38,294 bases of DNA from Chlamydia trachomatis (GTDB lineage Bacteria > Chlamydiota > Chlamydiia > Chlamydiales > 2-12-FULL-49-11). The first letter of the stretch is position 1. Every line of letters begins with the position of its first letter. The stretch is taken from NCBI GenBank assembly GCA_945872565.1, contig CAMBZN010000012.1, forward strand, positions 1 to 38,294. Direction: 5' to 3'. The position numbers and the translations under genes were made by a program. Shown here piece by piece: positions 25,665-34,974 of this stretch. A model generated the notes under the pieces. That model ran no database searches and was not told the DNA's origin. It saw only the letters and a list, made by a program, of their open reading frames with translations.

Positions 25665-26324
25665 ATGAAAAAGAGAACGCTTACATTACTACTAATTAGT
25701 GGATTTTTAACCACATCATCTCTTTTGAGTGAAACTGCGTTATTTACTGCTCCCGGCAACATTCAACCAGAGATTCAGAACATAAAAAATAAAGAAAATA
25801 TTGGTCATATCATCTTTAAGGTTGGATCAGGGACCTCTCCTTATATTAATAAATCAGTAATACCAGCAATTGGTGTTGGGTATCAATCAAAATTAACTAA
25901 TTCATCCATTTTCCACTCAACAATGGTTGAATTTAGTGGATCAGGCAAATATAAAAGTGTAACAAAAAATGAAGTGTCAACCTATGAATCTGGTTATATG
26001 TATTTTTTTCCTAAAATCATGGGTATCCATTACTGGAATAAAGATTCAGAAAATAGATTTTTCAGTGCTATTGGATCAAACCTATGCTCTTATAACTATG
26101 AGCAACGTGTTTATGACCCTAAGGGCTTTGGTGAAACTTTATACACAAATTACTCTCAAACTAGTATTGGACTCTCTATGTCTTATGGCTATGAAATGGG
26201 ATCTCCTGATCAAGCTATTAATACAGTTAAAATTGAGTATGATCAACCTCTTCTTATAGCTTTTACTGATCATGATTCATCCTTTTTAGGAAGTCTAATC
26301 ATCTCATATAGTGTTGGATTCTAG
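25665..26324 (+). CDS. Small outer-membrane beta-barrel protein
   Basis: 219 residues. A signal peptide (about 1-22, LTLLLISGFLTTSSLLSE) is followed by alternating short amphipathic strands with Gly and aromatic residues: IPAIGVGYQSKL, STMVEFSGSG, RFFSAIGSNLCSYNYEQRVY and SIGLSMSYGYEMG. The C-terminus ends in LIISYSVGF, with the terminal Phe typical of the BAM recognition signal. An 8- to 10-strand barrel in the outer membrane is inferred; no specific family is recognised. GGAG lies 7 bases ahead of the ATG. The 3' end overlaps the convergent membrane-protein gene by 26 bases. Confidence 0.75.
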   Translation: MKKRTLTLLLISGFLTTSSLLSETALFTAPGNIQPEIQNIKNKENIGHIIFKVGSGTSPYINKSVIPAIGVGYQSKLTNSSIFHSTMVEFSGSGKYKSVTKNEVSTYESGYMYFFPKIMGIHYWNKDSENRFFSAIGSNLCSYNYEQRVYDPKGFGETLYTNYSQTSIGLSMSYGYEMGSPDQAINTVKIEYDQPLLIAFTDHDSSFLGSLIISYSVGF

Positions 26325-26955
26325 TTTTATCAATTGCGAACAAATAATTTAAAACTGCAACCTCCCTTTCGATTCCGTTGATTGCCTTTTCTATTGCCCG
26401 TGCATACGCCCCTTCTTGATCGTCCTCATGGGAATTAGAGTTGTTTATGACTTTTTGCATAAAATCTTTAGCTAGACATGTAAACATATACGTAATTACA
26501 ATCTCAGGTTTTCTTACCCCAATTGCTCTACAATATTCGAAAGATTTTTTGAACTTACACTCCATTAAGGTACTATTTACAAAAGTTTCAGTGTTTTTAC
26601 TCATCGGACCAAACGTTTGAAAAAAATCGGTAATCAGATCTCTAATAGCCCCTTCTTTTTTACTGTGGGCTGTTGCGTCTAGATTTTGAATTCTTTTTGT
26701 GTTTTGTCTCAAAAAGTGAAACACCTTACTTAATTCTTTGTGTGTATTTAATGAGACTTCTCCCCGTATTATCATGATATCGAATCTATCTAAAAGGAAT
26801 TTTATTGAGAAAAACACACACAAAGTAGGAATAATAGAGAGGAAAAGAAAAATCACTTTAGACTTAAAGGTGAATTCTTGATCTTCCAATCCTTGTGAAA
26901 AGAGCTCTTGTTCACAGCTCACAACCGTCTGATTGTACACACTTGAAATATTCAT
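26299..26955 (-). CDS. Membrane-anchored hypothetical protein
   Basis: 218 residues, unrecognised. A polar N-terminus is followed by one membrane helix (about 33-55, VIFLFLSIIPTLCVFFSIKF) and a long charged helical C-terminal domain (about 65-215). GAGAG lies upstream of the ATG. There is no cleavable signal peptide, and the C-terminal domain should face the cytosol by positive-inside reasoning (KFLLDRFD after the helix). Its 3' end overlaps that of the outer-membrane barrel gene. A lineage-specific protein is likely; no function is proposed. Confidence 0.8.
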   Translation of the reverse strand: MNISSVYNQTVVSCEQELFSQGLEDQEFTFKSKVIFLFLSIIPTLCVFFSIKFLLDRFDIMIIRGEVSLNTHKELSKVFHFLRQNTKRIQNLDATAHSKKEGAIRDLITDFFQTFGPMSKNTETFVNSTLMECKFKKSFEYCRAIGVRKPEIVITYMFTCLAKDFMQKVINNSNSHEDDQEGAYARAIEKAINGIEREVAVLNYLFAIDKTRIQHYMR

Positions 26956-27089
26956 CTAATCTCTCGCTTTGTCATTTAATTATTTAAATTACCACAAAAG
27001 CAAATAAAAACTAAACACAATCTTAAAATAAACAGCGAAGCGCTTTAACAAGTTGTTGAAGTTCAGAGCGCAATGATTCTTTTTGAATC

Positions 27090-27118
27090 TTGTGATATTT
27101 GTTAATTTCTCTTATAAT
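27090..27118 (+). promoter_or_regulatory. Strong sigma-70-type promoter for the S9 peptidase
   Basis: TTGTGA (27090-27095), a 17-base spacer and a perfect TATAAT (27113-27118). The transcript would begin near 27125, 28 bases ahead of the ATG at 27153, which rules out the two earlier in-frame starts. Confidence 0.7.
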
Positions 27119-27152
27119 GAATTCTTTTCACCCAATTTTTAAGGAGTCTAAA

Positions 27153-29021
27153 ATGTTAGGAAGTCTTGATTCTATTATTACCAGTCACTCACTAACAAAG
27201 AATTCTGTAAAATTCATCGAGATGCTTGTTACAAACGATCAGTGCTATCTAGTTCAGATGCGTCCTGAAGATGATGGCCGTTGCGTCATCTATTCAGTTA
27301 CTGATGGCAAAGATATAACCCCTCCCCCTTACTCCTCAAAAAACAGCATTCATGAATATGGGACTAGTTCCTTTTGTGAGCACGGCGGAGCTATTTACTT
27401 CTCAAATAAGAAGGATCAACAGATCTACGAGATTAAAAATACACTGGTGCGAAAAGTCACAGATAAACCTAACTATCGCTTTGGTGAGCCTTGTGGTGCT
27501 GGAGATTTTCTATTTACTCTTTTTGAAGACCACAATGATCCAACAAATGTTAGAAATGGAATTGTGAGGGTAGAGAAAGCTTCTGGAAAATGTGAGATAA
27601 TGGAATCATCTCACGACTTTTATTCTGGGATAACCATCAATCCTGATGAAAATGTTTTAGCATTTTTTACATGGGATTTTCCCAACATGTCTTGGGATGC
27701 CTCAGATGTATGGAAAGTGTCCCTATCCCCAGAAAAAAGATTTGAAAAGAAGAAACTTGTAAGTATAAGGGGTGACATCAGCTCTTTTGATCCTCAATTT
27801 TTTCCAGATGGTGGTTTATATTACGTCTCTGATATTTCCGGTTTTTGGAATATTTACAAAGAAGATGGAACGTGCCTATTGCAGAGTGATCATGACTTTG
27901 TAAAACCGCACTGGCGCTATAATAATTGTTTCTATGCACCTTTAACCTCAGGCGCTGTTGCTGCAGTGCGCATCGAACATGCCATCGACAACCTTGGGGT
28001 GATTGATCAGGGAAAATTCACCTCTTATAACCTCCCTTTTACTGTGTATAATTCCATTGCAAGCAAAGGGGATATCTTATATTTTATAGCCCACTCCCCT
28101 ACCCATACCGGCGCTTTCTACTCTTTTGACACTAGATCTAAAACCTTAACTGAATTAAAAGCTTGCGAGGAAAACACCCTCCCAAATAGCTGGATTTCTA
28201 TACCCAAAGCCATTTCATTTCAAACTAGATATAAAGAAACTTGCTATGCTTTTTACTATCCTCCAACAAATCCCAATTATGAACTAGGAGAGGAAAAGCC
28301 GCCACTACTTCTTATTTCTCATGGAGGTCCAACATCTCACAGTGGAGCTTTATTTTCTCTATCAATCCAGTACTGGACTTCAAGAGGCTTTGCTGTATGT
28401 GATGTTAACTATTCTGGCAGCACCGGATTTGGAAGGGCGTATAGAAATCGTCTATACAAAAATTGGGGCGTAAAAGATGTAGATGATTGCGAAGATTGCG
28501 CTTTATTTCTAGTAAAAGAAGGGTTTGCTGATAAAAAAAGACTCACCTGTCGAGGGGGTAGCGCTGGGGGGTTTACAACCCTTGCACTACTTACTTTTAG
28601 AGAGACATTTACTGCAGGGGCTAGCTATTTTGGCGTAAGTGATCTTGGCCTTCTAGCGCAGTTTACCCATAAATTTGAATCTCGCTATCTTGATAAGCTT
28701 ATTGGTGTTTACCCAGAGGAAAAGGTAATTTACGATCAAAGATCCCCCCTTTATCACACTGATAAACTTAAAAAACCCATTTTAATCCTACAGGGAGATG
28801 AGGATAAAGTGGTGCCGGAGGATCAAGCCTCTAAAATGTATCGAGCATTATTAGATAAAAAGATTCCCACAGCTTACCTTCTTTTTAAAGGGGAAGGTCA
28901 TGGATTTTGCAAGAAGGAGAATATTATCAAAGCAATTGATAGTGAGTTATACTTCTACCAGACTATCTTCAATCAAAAAAGTAGCTTTAAGACGCCCCCT
29001 CTAATTATTGATAACATTTAA
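27153..29021 (+). CDS. S9-family serine peptidase (prolyl oligopeptidase / acylaminoacyl peptidase type)
   Basis: 622 residues. S9 peptidases cleave short peptides, often after proline or at blocked N-termini, in the cytoplasm. An N-terminal seven-bladed beta-propeller (about 1-350) leads to a C-terminal alpha/beta hydrolase domain (about 365-610). The oxyanion-region strand is LLLISHGGPTSHSG. The nucleophile elbow is RGGSAGG with Ser470, the acid is Asp549 in LQGDEDKVV, and the base is His583 in GEGHGF; order and spacing are correct for S9. There is no signal peptide. AAGGAG at ideal distance from the ATG at 27153, plus the promoter just upstream, fixes the start. It is monocistronic; peptide scavenging is a plausible role beside the OppA genes. 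Confidence 0.93.
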   Translation: MLGSLDSIITSHSLTKNSVKFIEMLVTNDQCYLVQMRPEDDGRCVIYSVTDGKDITPPPYSSKNSIHEYGTSSFCEHGGAIYFSNKKDQQIYEIKNTLVRKVTDKPNYRFGEPCGAGDFLFTLFEDHNDPTNVRNGIVRVEKASGKCEIMESSHDFYSGITINPDENVLAFFTWDFPNMSWDASDVWKVSLSPEKRFEKKKLVSIRGDISSFDPQFFPDGGLYYVSDISGFWNIYKEDGTCLLQSDHDFVKPHWRYNNCFYAPLTSGAVAAVRIEHAIDNLGVIDQGKFTSYNLPFTVYNSIASKGDILYFIAHSPTHTGAFYSFDTRSKTLTELKACEENTLPNSWISIPKAISFQTRYKETCYAFYYPPTNPNYELGEEKPPLLLISHGGPTSHSGALFSLSIQYWTSRGFAVCDVNYSGSTGFGRAYRNRLYKNWGVKDVDDCEDCALFLVKEGFADKKRLTCRGGSAGGFTTLALLTFRETFTAGASYFGVSDLGLLAQFTHKFESRYLDKLIGVYPEEKVIYDQRSPLYHTDKLKKPILILQGDEDKVVPEDQASKMYRALLDKKIPTAYLLFKGEGHGFCKKENIIKAIDSELYFYQTIFNQKSSFKTPPLIIDNI

Positions 29022-29067
29022 TTTTTAACTGTTAAAAAACTGGCGATTATAGTATTATGCTTTCCTT

Positions 29068-30396
29068 ATGAAATCCCTTATCCCCTTTTTTTTACTTATC
29101 AGCCACTTATCAACTATTTTTGGAAAAGAGCAGTATTGCTGCAACTTCTCTAAAATCCATTTGGGTGAATTGATTCGGTATGTGGGAAAAATTGAGCAGG
29201 TGAATTTTATCGCTGATGAGCAAATCTTAGATTTTGATGTGGTTTTTATATCTAATAAAAGATCCGATTCTGATGGAATTTTACAAGACCTTTTTACCCT
29301 TCTTAGTGAGTACGACCTTGAAGCGGTAAAGAAGGGTGAATCCTATTTAATCAGAAAAGTAGCTGAGAAAAAGGCATTGGAAAAAGTTGAGGTAGAGGCT
29401 GAATTTGATCTATATAAACTTAAATATCACTCTGGCGAAGAAATACTAAGTTACTTAAAAAGTTCATCAGGGGGCTTAAATGAAAAAAATCTTTCTGATG
29501 AGGCTCTTATTCAAACAATTAAATCTCTTCAGTGGGTAAAAGCTTCCAATACATTATTCTTCTCCGCTACAAAACAGACCGCCCTACGGTTAAAAGAATT
29601 GATTGAAAAATTAGACACTCCACCAAAGCAAGTGTATGTTGAGGTATTGGTGATTGAAACGGATGTAAATAAAGGGCATCATTTTGGAGTTTCTTGGCAA
29701 AATACCCCCTCTAAAGATATTTTAACAGCATGTAAAAATTCTCTCACAGGGGGGATAAACATGGGTATTATTGGTGATGCAATTGTCAACGGAAAGCAAA
29801 TTTTTACAGAGATTTCTTCGTTTGTGCAATTTGTTCAGTCAGATACAGACACCTCCATAGTATTAAATCAAAAAATTCTTGCCCGCGAAAATAAGCTCTC
29901 CACTATTTTTGAAGGAGACAGTGTCCCTTTTGCTGGATCCATTATCGAACTTCACGGTAACAATCAAAGAACCACCTCAAATATCGAATACAAGGATATT
30001 GGGGTAATGTTAAATATTATTCCCATGATCAGTGATACGGGGATTATAACCCTCTCTATCGATGAAAAAATCACCGAAAGCCATGACCACTTGATCGATG
30101 GTTCTACAAATCTTTCTGGGATAAAAACATCAAAAACACAAATGACTACCGAAGCTCATGTGCCAAACAATCACTTCCTGGTGCTATCTGGAATGTCAAG
30201 AAAGGTTAAAACAACAAAAAAATCTGGAGTACCACTTTTAAGATCCATTCCATGGATTGGTGGACTTTTTTCTTCAGAAAAAGAAGTGGAGCTAAAAAAA
30301 AGCCTGATCATTTTTGTAAGGCCTTGTATCTTAGATGACACTACCCATGTAAAATCGAATCACGACGATGAGCAACTTCCCTCGAAAGAGTATTAA
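29068..30396 (+). CDS. Secretin (GspD/PilQ/SctC superfamily), short form
   Basis: 442 residues. Secretins form the outer-membrane ring of type II/III secretion or type IV pilus systems. A signal peptide (about 1-19) is followed by an N0/N1-like domain (FSKIHLGELIRYVGKIEQVN), a second small domain (about 110-190), and the secretin core: VYVEVLVIETDVNKGHHFGV, GDSVPFAG, YKDIGVMLNIIPMIS, and the signature VPLLRSIPWIGGLFSS then LIIFVRP at the C-terminus. It is shorter than typical GspD (600-750), with fewer N domains and no S-domain. No partner (GspE, GspF, ATPase or inner ring) is in the window. I cannot tell whether it serves type II, type III or another system. A conserved Cys pair (CC at 24-25) follows the signal peptide. 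Confidence 0.88.
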   Translation: MKSLIPFFLLISHLSTIFGKEQYCCNFSKIHLGELIRYVGKIEQVNFIADEQILDFDVVFISNKRSDSDGILQDLFTLLSEYDLEAVKKGESYLIRKVAEKKALEKVEVEAEFDLYKLKYHSGEEILSYLKSSSGGLNEKNLSDEALIQTIKSLQWVKASNTLFFSATKQTALRLKELIEKLDTPPKQVYVEVLVIETDVNKGHHFGVSWQNTPSKDILTACKNSLTGGINMGIIGDAIVNGKQIFTEISSFVQFVQSDTDTSIVLNQKILARENKLSTIFEGDSVPFAGSIIELHGNNQRTTSNIEYKDIGVMLNIIPMISDTGIITLSIDEKITESHDHLIDGSTNLSGIKTSKTQMTTEAHVPNNHFLVLSGMSRKVKTTKKSGVPLLRSIPWIGGLFSSEKEVELKKSLIIFVRPCILDDTTHVKSNHDDEQLPSKEY

Positions 30397-30712
30397 GGTG
30401 CTCAAGTTTGTATAGTAATGAAAACATTTGCTCTGCAAATAACTCCAGATTGTCAATTTTTTCAACAGCACCGTTTACATCAATTCCCAGTACCTCATAA
30501 TTGAAACATTGATTGGTAGGTGGCTCTGGTGGTGGTGGGAAAGAGGCAAAAGTTTTTGGGTCGGTGATACCAAAAAGTTCATCCACTGCTGGTTGTATAG
30601 TACTTGTGTTCCAGGTTCTAACTTGTGCACTTACCACATCAGAGGAACCAATATAGAGTGAATAATCTTCACTTAAAACAACCGCTGGATCTATAAACTG
30701 GACAGAATTCAT
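30341..30712 (-). CDS. Small hypothetical protein
   Basis: 123 residues from the ATG at 30712, unrecognised. A proline block (FPPPPEPPTNQC, about 61-72) links a mixed N-terminal part to a charged amphipathic C-terminal helix (about 78-118, NLELFAEQMFSLLYKLEHLN). No signal peptide or membrane helix. There is no clear ribosome site; a TTG at 30718 is an alternative start. A TATAAT (complement of 30722-30727) sits just ahead. The last 56 bases overlap the 3' end of the secretin gene on the other strand, which weakens the case for a real gene, although codon use looks reasonable and the frame is long for a shadow. Confidence 0.5.
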   Translation of the reverse strand: MNSVQFIDPAVVLSEDYSLYIGSSDVVSAQVRTWNTSTIQPAVDELFGITDPKTFASFPPPPEPPTNQCFNYEVLGIDVNGAVEKIDNLELFAEQMFSLLYKLEHLNTLSREVAHRRDSILHG

Positions 30713-30738
30713 GCCCAATAGATTATAACAAAAGATCT

Positions 30739-32271
30739 TTACAAGATAGATCTACTCTTTTTTTGATAGCCTAAAAAGGAGAGCAACATCAAAAATAGAC
30801 AAATATAGCCCATTAATGTATTAACTTCTACAAATGCAAAAGTAGTGGCTTGATCATCAACTACTTGTCCTAAATAATACTTAGCACTTGTTTGATTGGG
30901 AATGTACCCAAGTATATCATCGAAATAGGATCTGCACACTTGCTTATATTCATTATAGGTGTAGGCAAGGTTCATATGTTGACGGTATCCACGTCTTGTG
31001 TAAATTGTCTCGTAAACTGAAGTTCCAATGCCCCCTGATAGAGATCTTAAGAAATGAAATAATCCCAGCCCTGCGGGTAAATCTTCATTGTTTAAAGATT
31101 TTGAAACAAGTGACATTGTAGGAATCATCCAAAAGGCCAAGCCAAAACCAAAAACCACCCTCGACATCGCAATATGAAAGAAACTGATTGCTGGAACAAA
31201 GTTTGCTGCATAAAAGCAAGCCACTGCCATCCAAAAAAAACCATGGGCCATAAAAAATATTGGTTGGTATTTTTTTAATAGCCTACCTACAATCAAAGCT
31301 CCTGATAAAGCACCTATTCCCATAGGCGCAACAGCAAGTCCTGCTTGAAATGACGTGTACCCTTGAATGTCTTCTAACCAAAGGGGAAAGATCACAACTG
31401 CAGCAAAATATAATGAGTAAGCAAAAGTGATCATAAAACAAGCTATGCAATAATTTTTCACCTTAAACAAGTAAAGATTAAACAGAGGCTTTTTATAGAC
31501 CAGGCTCCAGATTAAAATATAACCAACACAAATAGCTGCTACGATTGAAAGAATTTGCACCCTTAAAGAGTGCCACCAATCCCACTGTTGCCCCTTATCT
31601 AAAAACAGCTGTAAACAAGTCATTCCGACAAGGAGTAAGAAAAAAGTCCCCCAATCAAACCCCTCCTTTGAGGTCTTGACAGATACCCCTTTTATATTTA
31701 CAATAATTAAAATTGCGCTGATTATCCCTACAGGAATATTAATGTAGAAAATCCACCGCCAAAGGTAGTTAAAGCAAATATACCCCCCCACTACAGGTCC
31801 AATAACTGGAGCGATCATAATAATCATTGAAAACACTGTAGAAATTCTCTCTACTTGAGTTCTGTAAAGTTTTGTTAATATCCCTTGAGATAAAGGGATT
31901 AATGGCCCTGCTGCAGCGCCTTGTAAAAACCTTGAAAGGACAAGGATGTTTAAATTAGGGGCAGCAGCACAGGTAAATGAAAAAAAGGTGAAAAGGATTG
32001 TTGCCCAAATAATCACTTTAGCATCGCCATAAATTTTCACAAGCCAAGCTGTCATGGGGAGGAAAATGGCGTTTCCTACTGAGAAAAAAGTAATTACATA
32101 AGTTCCTTCACTACTACTAACCCCAAGACCACCTGCAATATAGGGAATGGCGACGTTTGCGATGGTATAATCTAAAACAAACATAAATGCAACAAGGCAA
32201 AGGGCAAAAGATAATACGAGCTTTTGGGCAGGTGAGATACTACTTTGGTCTTTATCTACGATTTCTTCCAA
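30739..32271 (-). CDS. emrB: EmrB-type DHA2 multidrug exporter
   Basis: 510 residues, about 14 membrane helices. The MFS motor of a tripartite EmrAB-TolC pump that drives hydrophobic toxins out of the cell using the proton gradient. DHA2 signatures are LDYTIANVAIPYIAGGLGVS, LQGAAAGPLIPLSQGIL, IGPVVGGYICFNYLWRWIFY then INIPVG, and a second-half AGLAVAPMGIGALSGALIVG. The start is a TTG at 32271, supported by AGAGGAGG 8 bases upstream and by the lack of a better ATG. The 5' end overlaps emrA by 20 bases. It is the last gene of the operon TolC-type, emrA, emrB. Confidence 0.92.
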   Translation of the reverse strand: MEEIVDKDQSSISPAQKLVLSFALCLVAFMFVLDYTIANVAIPYIAGGLGVSSSEGTYVITFFSVGNAIFLPMTAWLVKIYGDAKVIIWATILFTFFSFTCAAAPNLNILVLSRFLQGAAAGPLIPLSQGILTKLYRTQVERISTVFSMIIMIAPVIGPVVGGYICFNYLWRWIFYINIPVGIISAILIIVNIKGVSVKTSKEGFDWGTFFLLLVGMTCLQLFLDKGQQWDWWHSLRVQILSIVAAICVGYILIWSLVYKKPLFNLYLFKVKNYCIACFMITFAYSLYFAAVVIFPLWLEDIQGYTSFQAGLAVAPMGIGALSGALIVGRLLKKYQPIFFMAHGFFWMAVACFYAANFVPAISFFHIAMSRVVFGFGLAFWMIPTMSLVSKSLNNEDLPAGLGLFHFLRSLSGGIGTSVYETIYTRRGYRQHMNLAYTYNEYKQVCRSYFDDILGYIPNQTSAKYYLGQVVDDQATTFAFVEVNTLMGYICLFLMLLSFLGYQKKSRSIL

Positions 32272-33442
32272 GAAGCTTCACCTCCTCTGAAATCATTCCT
32301 GCAAAACTTTCATTTTCAGCAAAGAGTTGGTTGATTAATTTCTCCACCCCATTTTGCTGATCTTTGAAAACTGTTGTCTTCCATAAAGGGATGTTACCGT
32401 TAATTACATTAGGGACCTTTAAACCTTTTGAATCTTTTACATCAATTGTTACGTTCATAGAAAGGCCAAGCCTTAAGGGAAATTTTTCAAGCATTGTTCC
32501 AGATAGAGCAATTCTCACAGGGACCCTTTGAACAATTTTTATCCAGTTGCCTGTTGCATTTTGTGGTGGTAGTGGGGAGAAAACTGCCCCGGTACCACCT
32601 GCTATTCCAAGTACTGTTCCGTGATATTTCATGCTGTGACCATAAAAATCTGATGTAAGAGAGACACTCTGACCGATTCTAATTTTTTTCATGTGTATCT
32701 CTTTATAGTTTGCATCGACCCAGACTTGATCTAAAGGGACAATTGCAAGCAGTTGTGATGATGGATTAATTGCCTCCCCCACTTGCACTCCCCTTTGTGC
32801 AACTATTCCTGTGGCTGGTGATTTAATTACACACCTACTTAGGTTCACATAATTGATTTTCACCGCCTCGATTGCTGCAAGCACTGTTGGATGAGTTCTT
32901 ACTGTTGTCCCCTCCACCAAGGAGATTGCTTTTCGTAGATTGAATGCAGCATTTCCAAGGGCTCCATCTGCTGCCTCAAGAGCGGTTTTAGAGTGGATAA
33001 ATTCTTCTACAGAAACTGCACCGCTTGCAACTACTGCCTGTCTATCAAAATAATCCACCTCAGCACGTACAAAGGCAGCCTCCTTTTCTTTTACAATGGC
33101 AGCAAGGGCATAGACATTTTCAAACATTTCTGTGACGGTTCGAATCGCGTTACCAAGATCTGCTGATGCTTTGTCTAGGGCAAGTCTATTGTCTGTTTCA
33201 TCTAAAGTGACAAGGGTTTGCCCCTCTTTTACAAGTTCTGTGTCATCACAATATAGAGCTGTTACATATCCAGATATTTGAGGGGTTAAAACAACCTGGT
33301 TACCACCCACATAGGCATCCCTTGTAAACACTTCAAATCTTGCAAAAAACAGCCACCAACAAAACACTACACCACCGATAATAGCTATAGCTATTGTGAA
33401 GGTGATTAATTGCTTTTTACTTTTTAAGTTCTCCAATTTCAT
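32252..33442 (-). CDS. emrA: EmrA-type membrane fusion (HlyD-family) protein
   Basis: 396 residues. Periplasmic adaptor linking EmrB to the outer-membrane channel. A short cytoplasmic N-terminus and one membrane helix (about 13-34) lead into the first lipoyl half (VVLTPQISGYVTALYCDDTE then LVKEGQTLVTLDE), a helical hairpin (about 75-190), the second lipoyl half (IKSPATGIVAQRGVQVGEAI) and the beta-barrel (QVWVDANYKEIHMKKIRIGQ). The phrase NWIKIVQRVPVRIAL is typical of EmrA. AGAGG abuts the ATG with almost no spacer, so a TTG two codons later (33436), with a better spacer, could also start translation. It overlaps the TolC-type gene by 26 bases and emrB by 20, implying coupling. Confidence 0.93.
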   Translation of the reverse strand: MKLENLKSKKQLITFTIAIAIIGGVVFCWWLFFARFEVFTRDAYVGGNQVVLTPQISGYVTALYCDDTELVKEGQTLVTLDETDNRLALDKASADLGNAIRTVTEMFENVYALAAIVKEKEAAFVRAEVDYFDRQAVVASGAVSVEEFIHSKTALEAADGALGNAAFNLRKAISLVEGTTVRTHPTVLAAIEAVKINYVNLSRCVIKSPATGIVAQRGVQVGEAINPSSQLLAIVPLDQVWVDANYKEIHMKKIRIGQSVSLTSDFYGHSMKYHGTVLGIAGGTGAVFSPLPPQNATGNWIKIVQRVPVRIALSGTMLEKFPLRLGLSMNVTIDVKDSKGLKVPNVINGNIPLWKTTVFKDQQNGVEKLINQLFAENESFAGMISEEVKLLGRNRR

Positions 33443-34853
33443 CCTCTGTTGCTTTAAATCCGCCCCCTAGAGCCTTGATAAAAGAGACGTATGCAAGACG
33501 CTTTAATCGATCCTTCTCTATCATGATTGTCTTACTTTCTAAATAGCTCTCATCATACTCGATAACAGGTAGCATTGAGGAGATTCCGTGGTTGAATTTT
33601 AAAAATTCAAGTTCGTAATTTCGTTTAGCAAGCTCAAGTTTTTCCCCTTGTAGTTGCTCATTTTCTGAAACTTCAAGGTAAGTAATCACTGCATCAAAGA
33701 CTTGGCCGGCTGCTTTTAAGAATAAATCATTAAACTCAAGCACAGAAGATTCGTAGACAGCAACACTTTTTTTCCAAGCAGAAAGTAACCTTCCGCCTGT
33801 AAATATAGGTTGGGTTACCTCCGGTAAGAGCATATTTGCAAACGAATTTGCATTAAATAGTTTTTGCCCTTGTGCGGCTACAAATAGTGGTGTATCGATG
33901 AGTGTGACAGTGGGTAGAAAGTTTGTCACTGATACTCCCACATTTAAGGCATTTTTTTTAGTGGACCAAAGGGCTGATAGTAGATCTGGTCGCTTGCTGA
34001 GCAATGTGGAGGTGATGTTTTTTGGAAGCTCTAGTTTTTTTTCAAACACTTTGTGTAATGGGATTGTTGAAACCTCTGACTCAGGGTTTTTCCCACATAA
34101 GATGTTTATTAAAGATTGTTCCAGTTTGATTTCAGACTCAATCATGGTAAGAGCCTCTTCGACGCCCTTTACTTTTGAGGTAAATGTATTTTCATCGATA
34201 TTGCTATCAATTCTATTTTTCTTTCTTAACTCAACAAGAGTGAGGTATTTTTGCTTTTTAGTGAGCATTTGCTCTAATACTGACTTTTTTGCCCGCATGG
34301 AAACTAAGTTGAAATAGCTTGTTGCGATGGACGTGGATAAAATTAACTTTGACTCTTCGTAAGACAATCTGATAGCACGGGCACTACCTAAAGCTGACTT
34401 GTACTTTTTAACATTTTTCCCCCAGATATCAAACTCGTAGTCGAAATCGAAAACAAAGTCGAAAATATTATTTGATGATTGCAGGGCTGGAAATAGATTC
34501 TGAATGTAATGGGCATCTTTGAAAATAAGCCATGCATATTGAAACATTGCTGATGCTGATGGAAAAAGTGCAGATCGAACCTCTAGGGCGTTTTGATTTG
34601 CCTCTTCAACTCTTTTTTGCACCGCCTCTAACCCTGGGTTGTTTGTAAACGCACCTTGTATCAAAGAAGATAAATTTTCATCATCGAAATCTTCCCACCA
34701 TTTAGAATTAGGATAGTCCCCTTCTTGAAATAGATCAGATTCTTCACTGATGCTTACAGTCTCTTCTAAGGAAACACTTTTTGTTGTTTGAACATTATTC
34801 AACCCCATACAAGAGGATAATAAAAGAAAGATTACAAGATATTTTTTACTCAT
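33417..34853 (-). CDS. TolC/NodT-type outer-membrane efflux lipoprotein
   Basis: 478 residues, RND/MFS outer-membrane factor family. The trimeric channel-tunnel through the outer membrane that completes the EmrAB pump. A lipoprotein signal ends in LLLSSC (Cys at about 15), as in NodT/OprM members. Two OEP repeats follow: WWEDFDDENLSSLIQGAFTN then NPGLEAVQKRVEEANQ, DFDYEFDIWGKNVKKYKSAL, and in the second half KRPDLLSALWSTKKNALNVG, GGRLLSAWKKSVAVYESSVL, and ELAKRNYELEFLKFNHGISS. The ATG at 34853 is preferred to an in-frame TTG at 34871 because it gives a standard lipoprotein signal. It is the first gene of the operon. No nearby regulator is seen. Confidence 0.92.
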   Translation of the reverse strand: MSKKYLVIFLLLSSCMGLNNVQTTKSVSLEETVSISEESDLFQEGDYPNSKWWEDFDDENLSSLIQGAFTNNPGLEAVQKRVEEANQNALEVRSALFPSASAMFQYAWLIFKDAHYIQNLFPALQSSNNIFDFVFDFDYEFDIWGKNVKKYKSALGSARAIRLSYEESKLILSTSIATSYFNLVSMRAKKSVLEQMLTKKQKYLTLVELRKKNRIDSNIDENTFTSKVKGVEEALTMIESEIKLEQSLINILCGKNPESEVSTIPLHKVFEKKLELPKNITSTLLSKRPDLLSALWSTKKNALNVGVSVTNFLPTVTLIDTPLFVAAQGQKLFNANSFANMLLPEVTQPIFTGGRLLSAWKKSVAVYESSVLEFNDLFLKAAGQVFDAVITYLEVSENEQLQGEKLELAKRNYELEFLKFNHGISSMLPVIEYDESYLESKTIMIEKDRLKRLAYVSFIKALGGGFKATEDEIGELKK

Positions 34854-34974
34854 AACTTTCGAATAGAACAAATTTGAAATAAATAAAACAAAAATCTTAC
34901 AAGGTTGTTTTTTTGAAGAAAATTGTGTGTGTTTTTTTTAATTCATCAAAAAAAACAGCAATATTTATATCACC

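Noticed and set aside
27099..27152. Earlier in-frame starts for the S9 peptidase
   Set aside because: They lie in or at the promoter; the ATG at 27153 has AAGGAG at ideal spacing.
29022..29038. Palindrome TTTTTAACTGTTAAAAA between the S9 peptidase and the secretin
   Set aside because: AT-only arms with a 1-base centre cannot form a sensible hairpin loop; chance in AT-rich DNA is likely.
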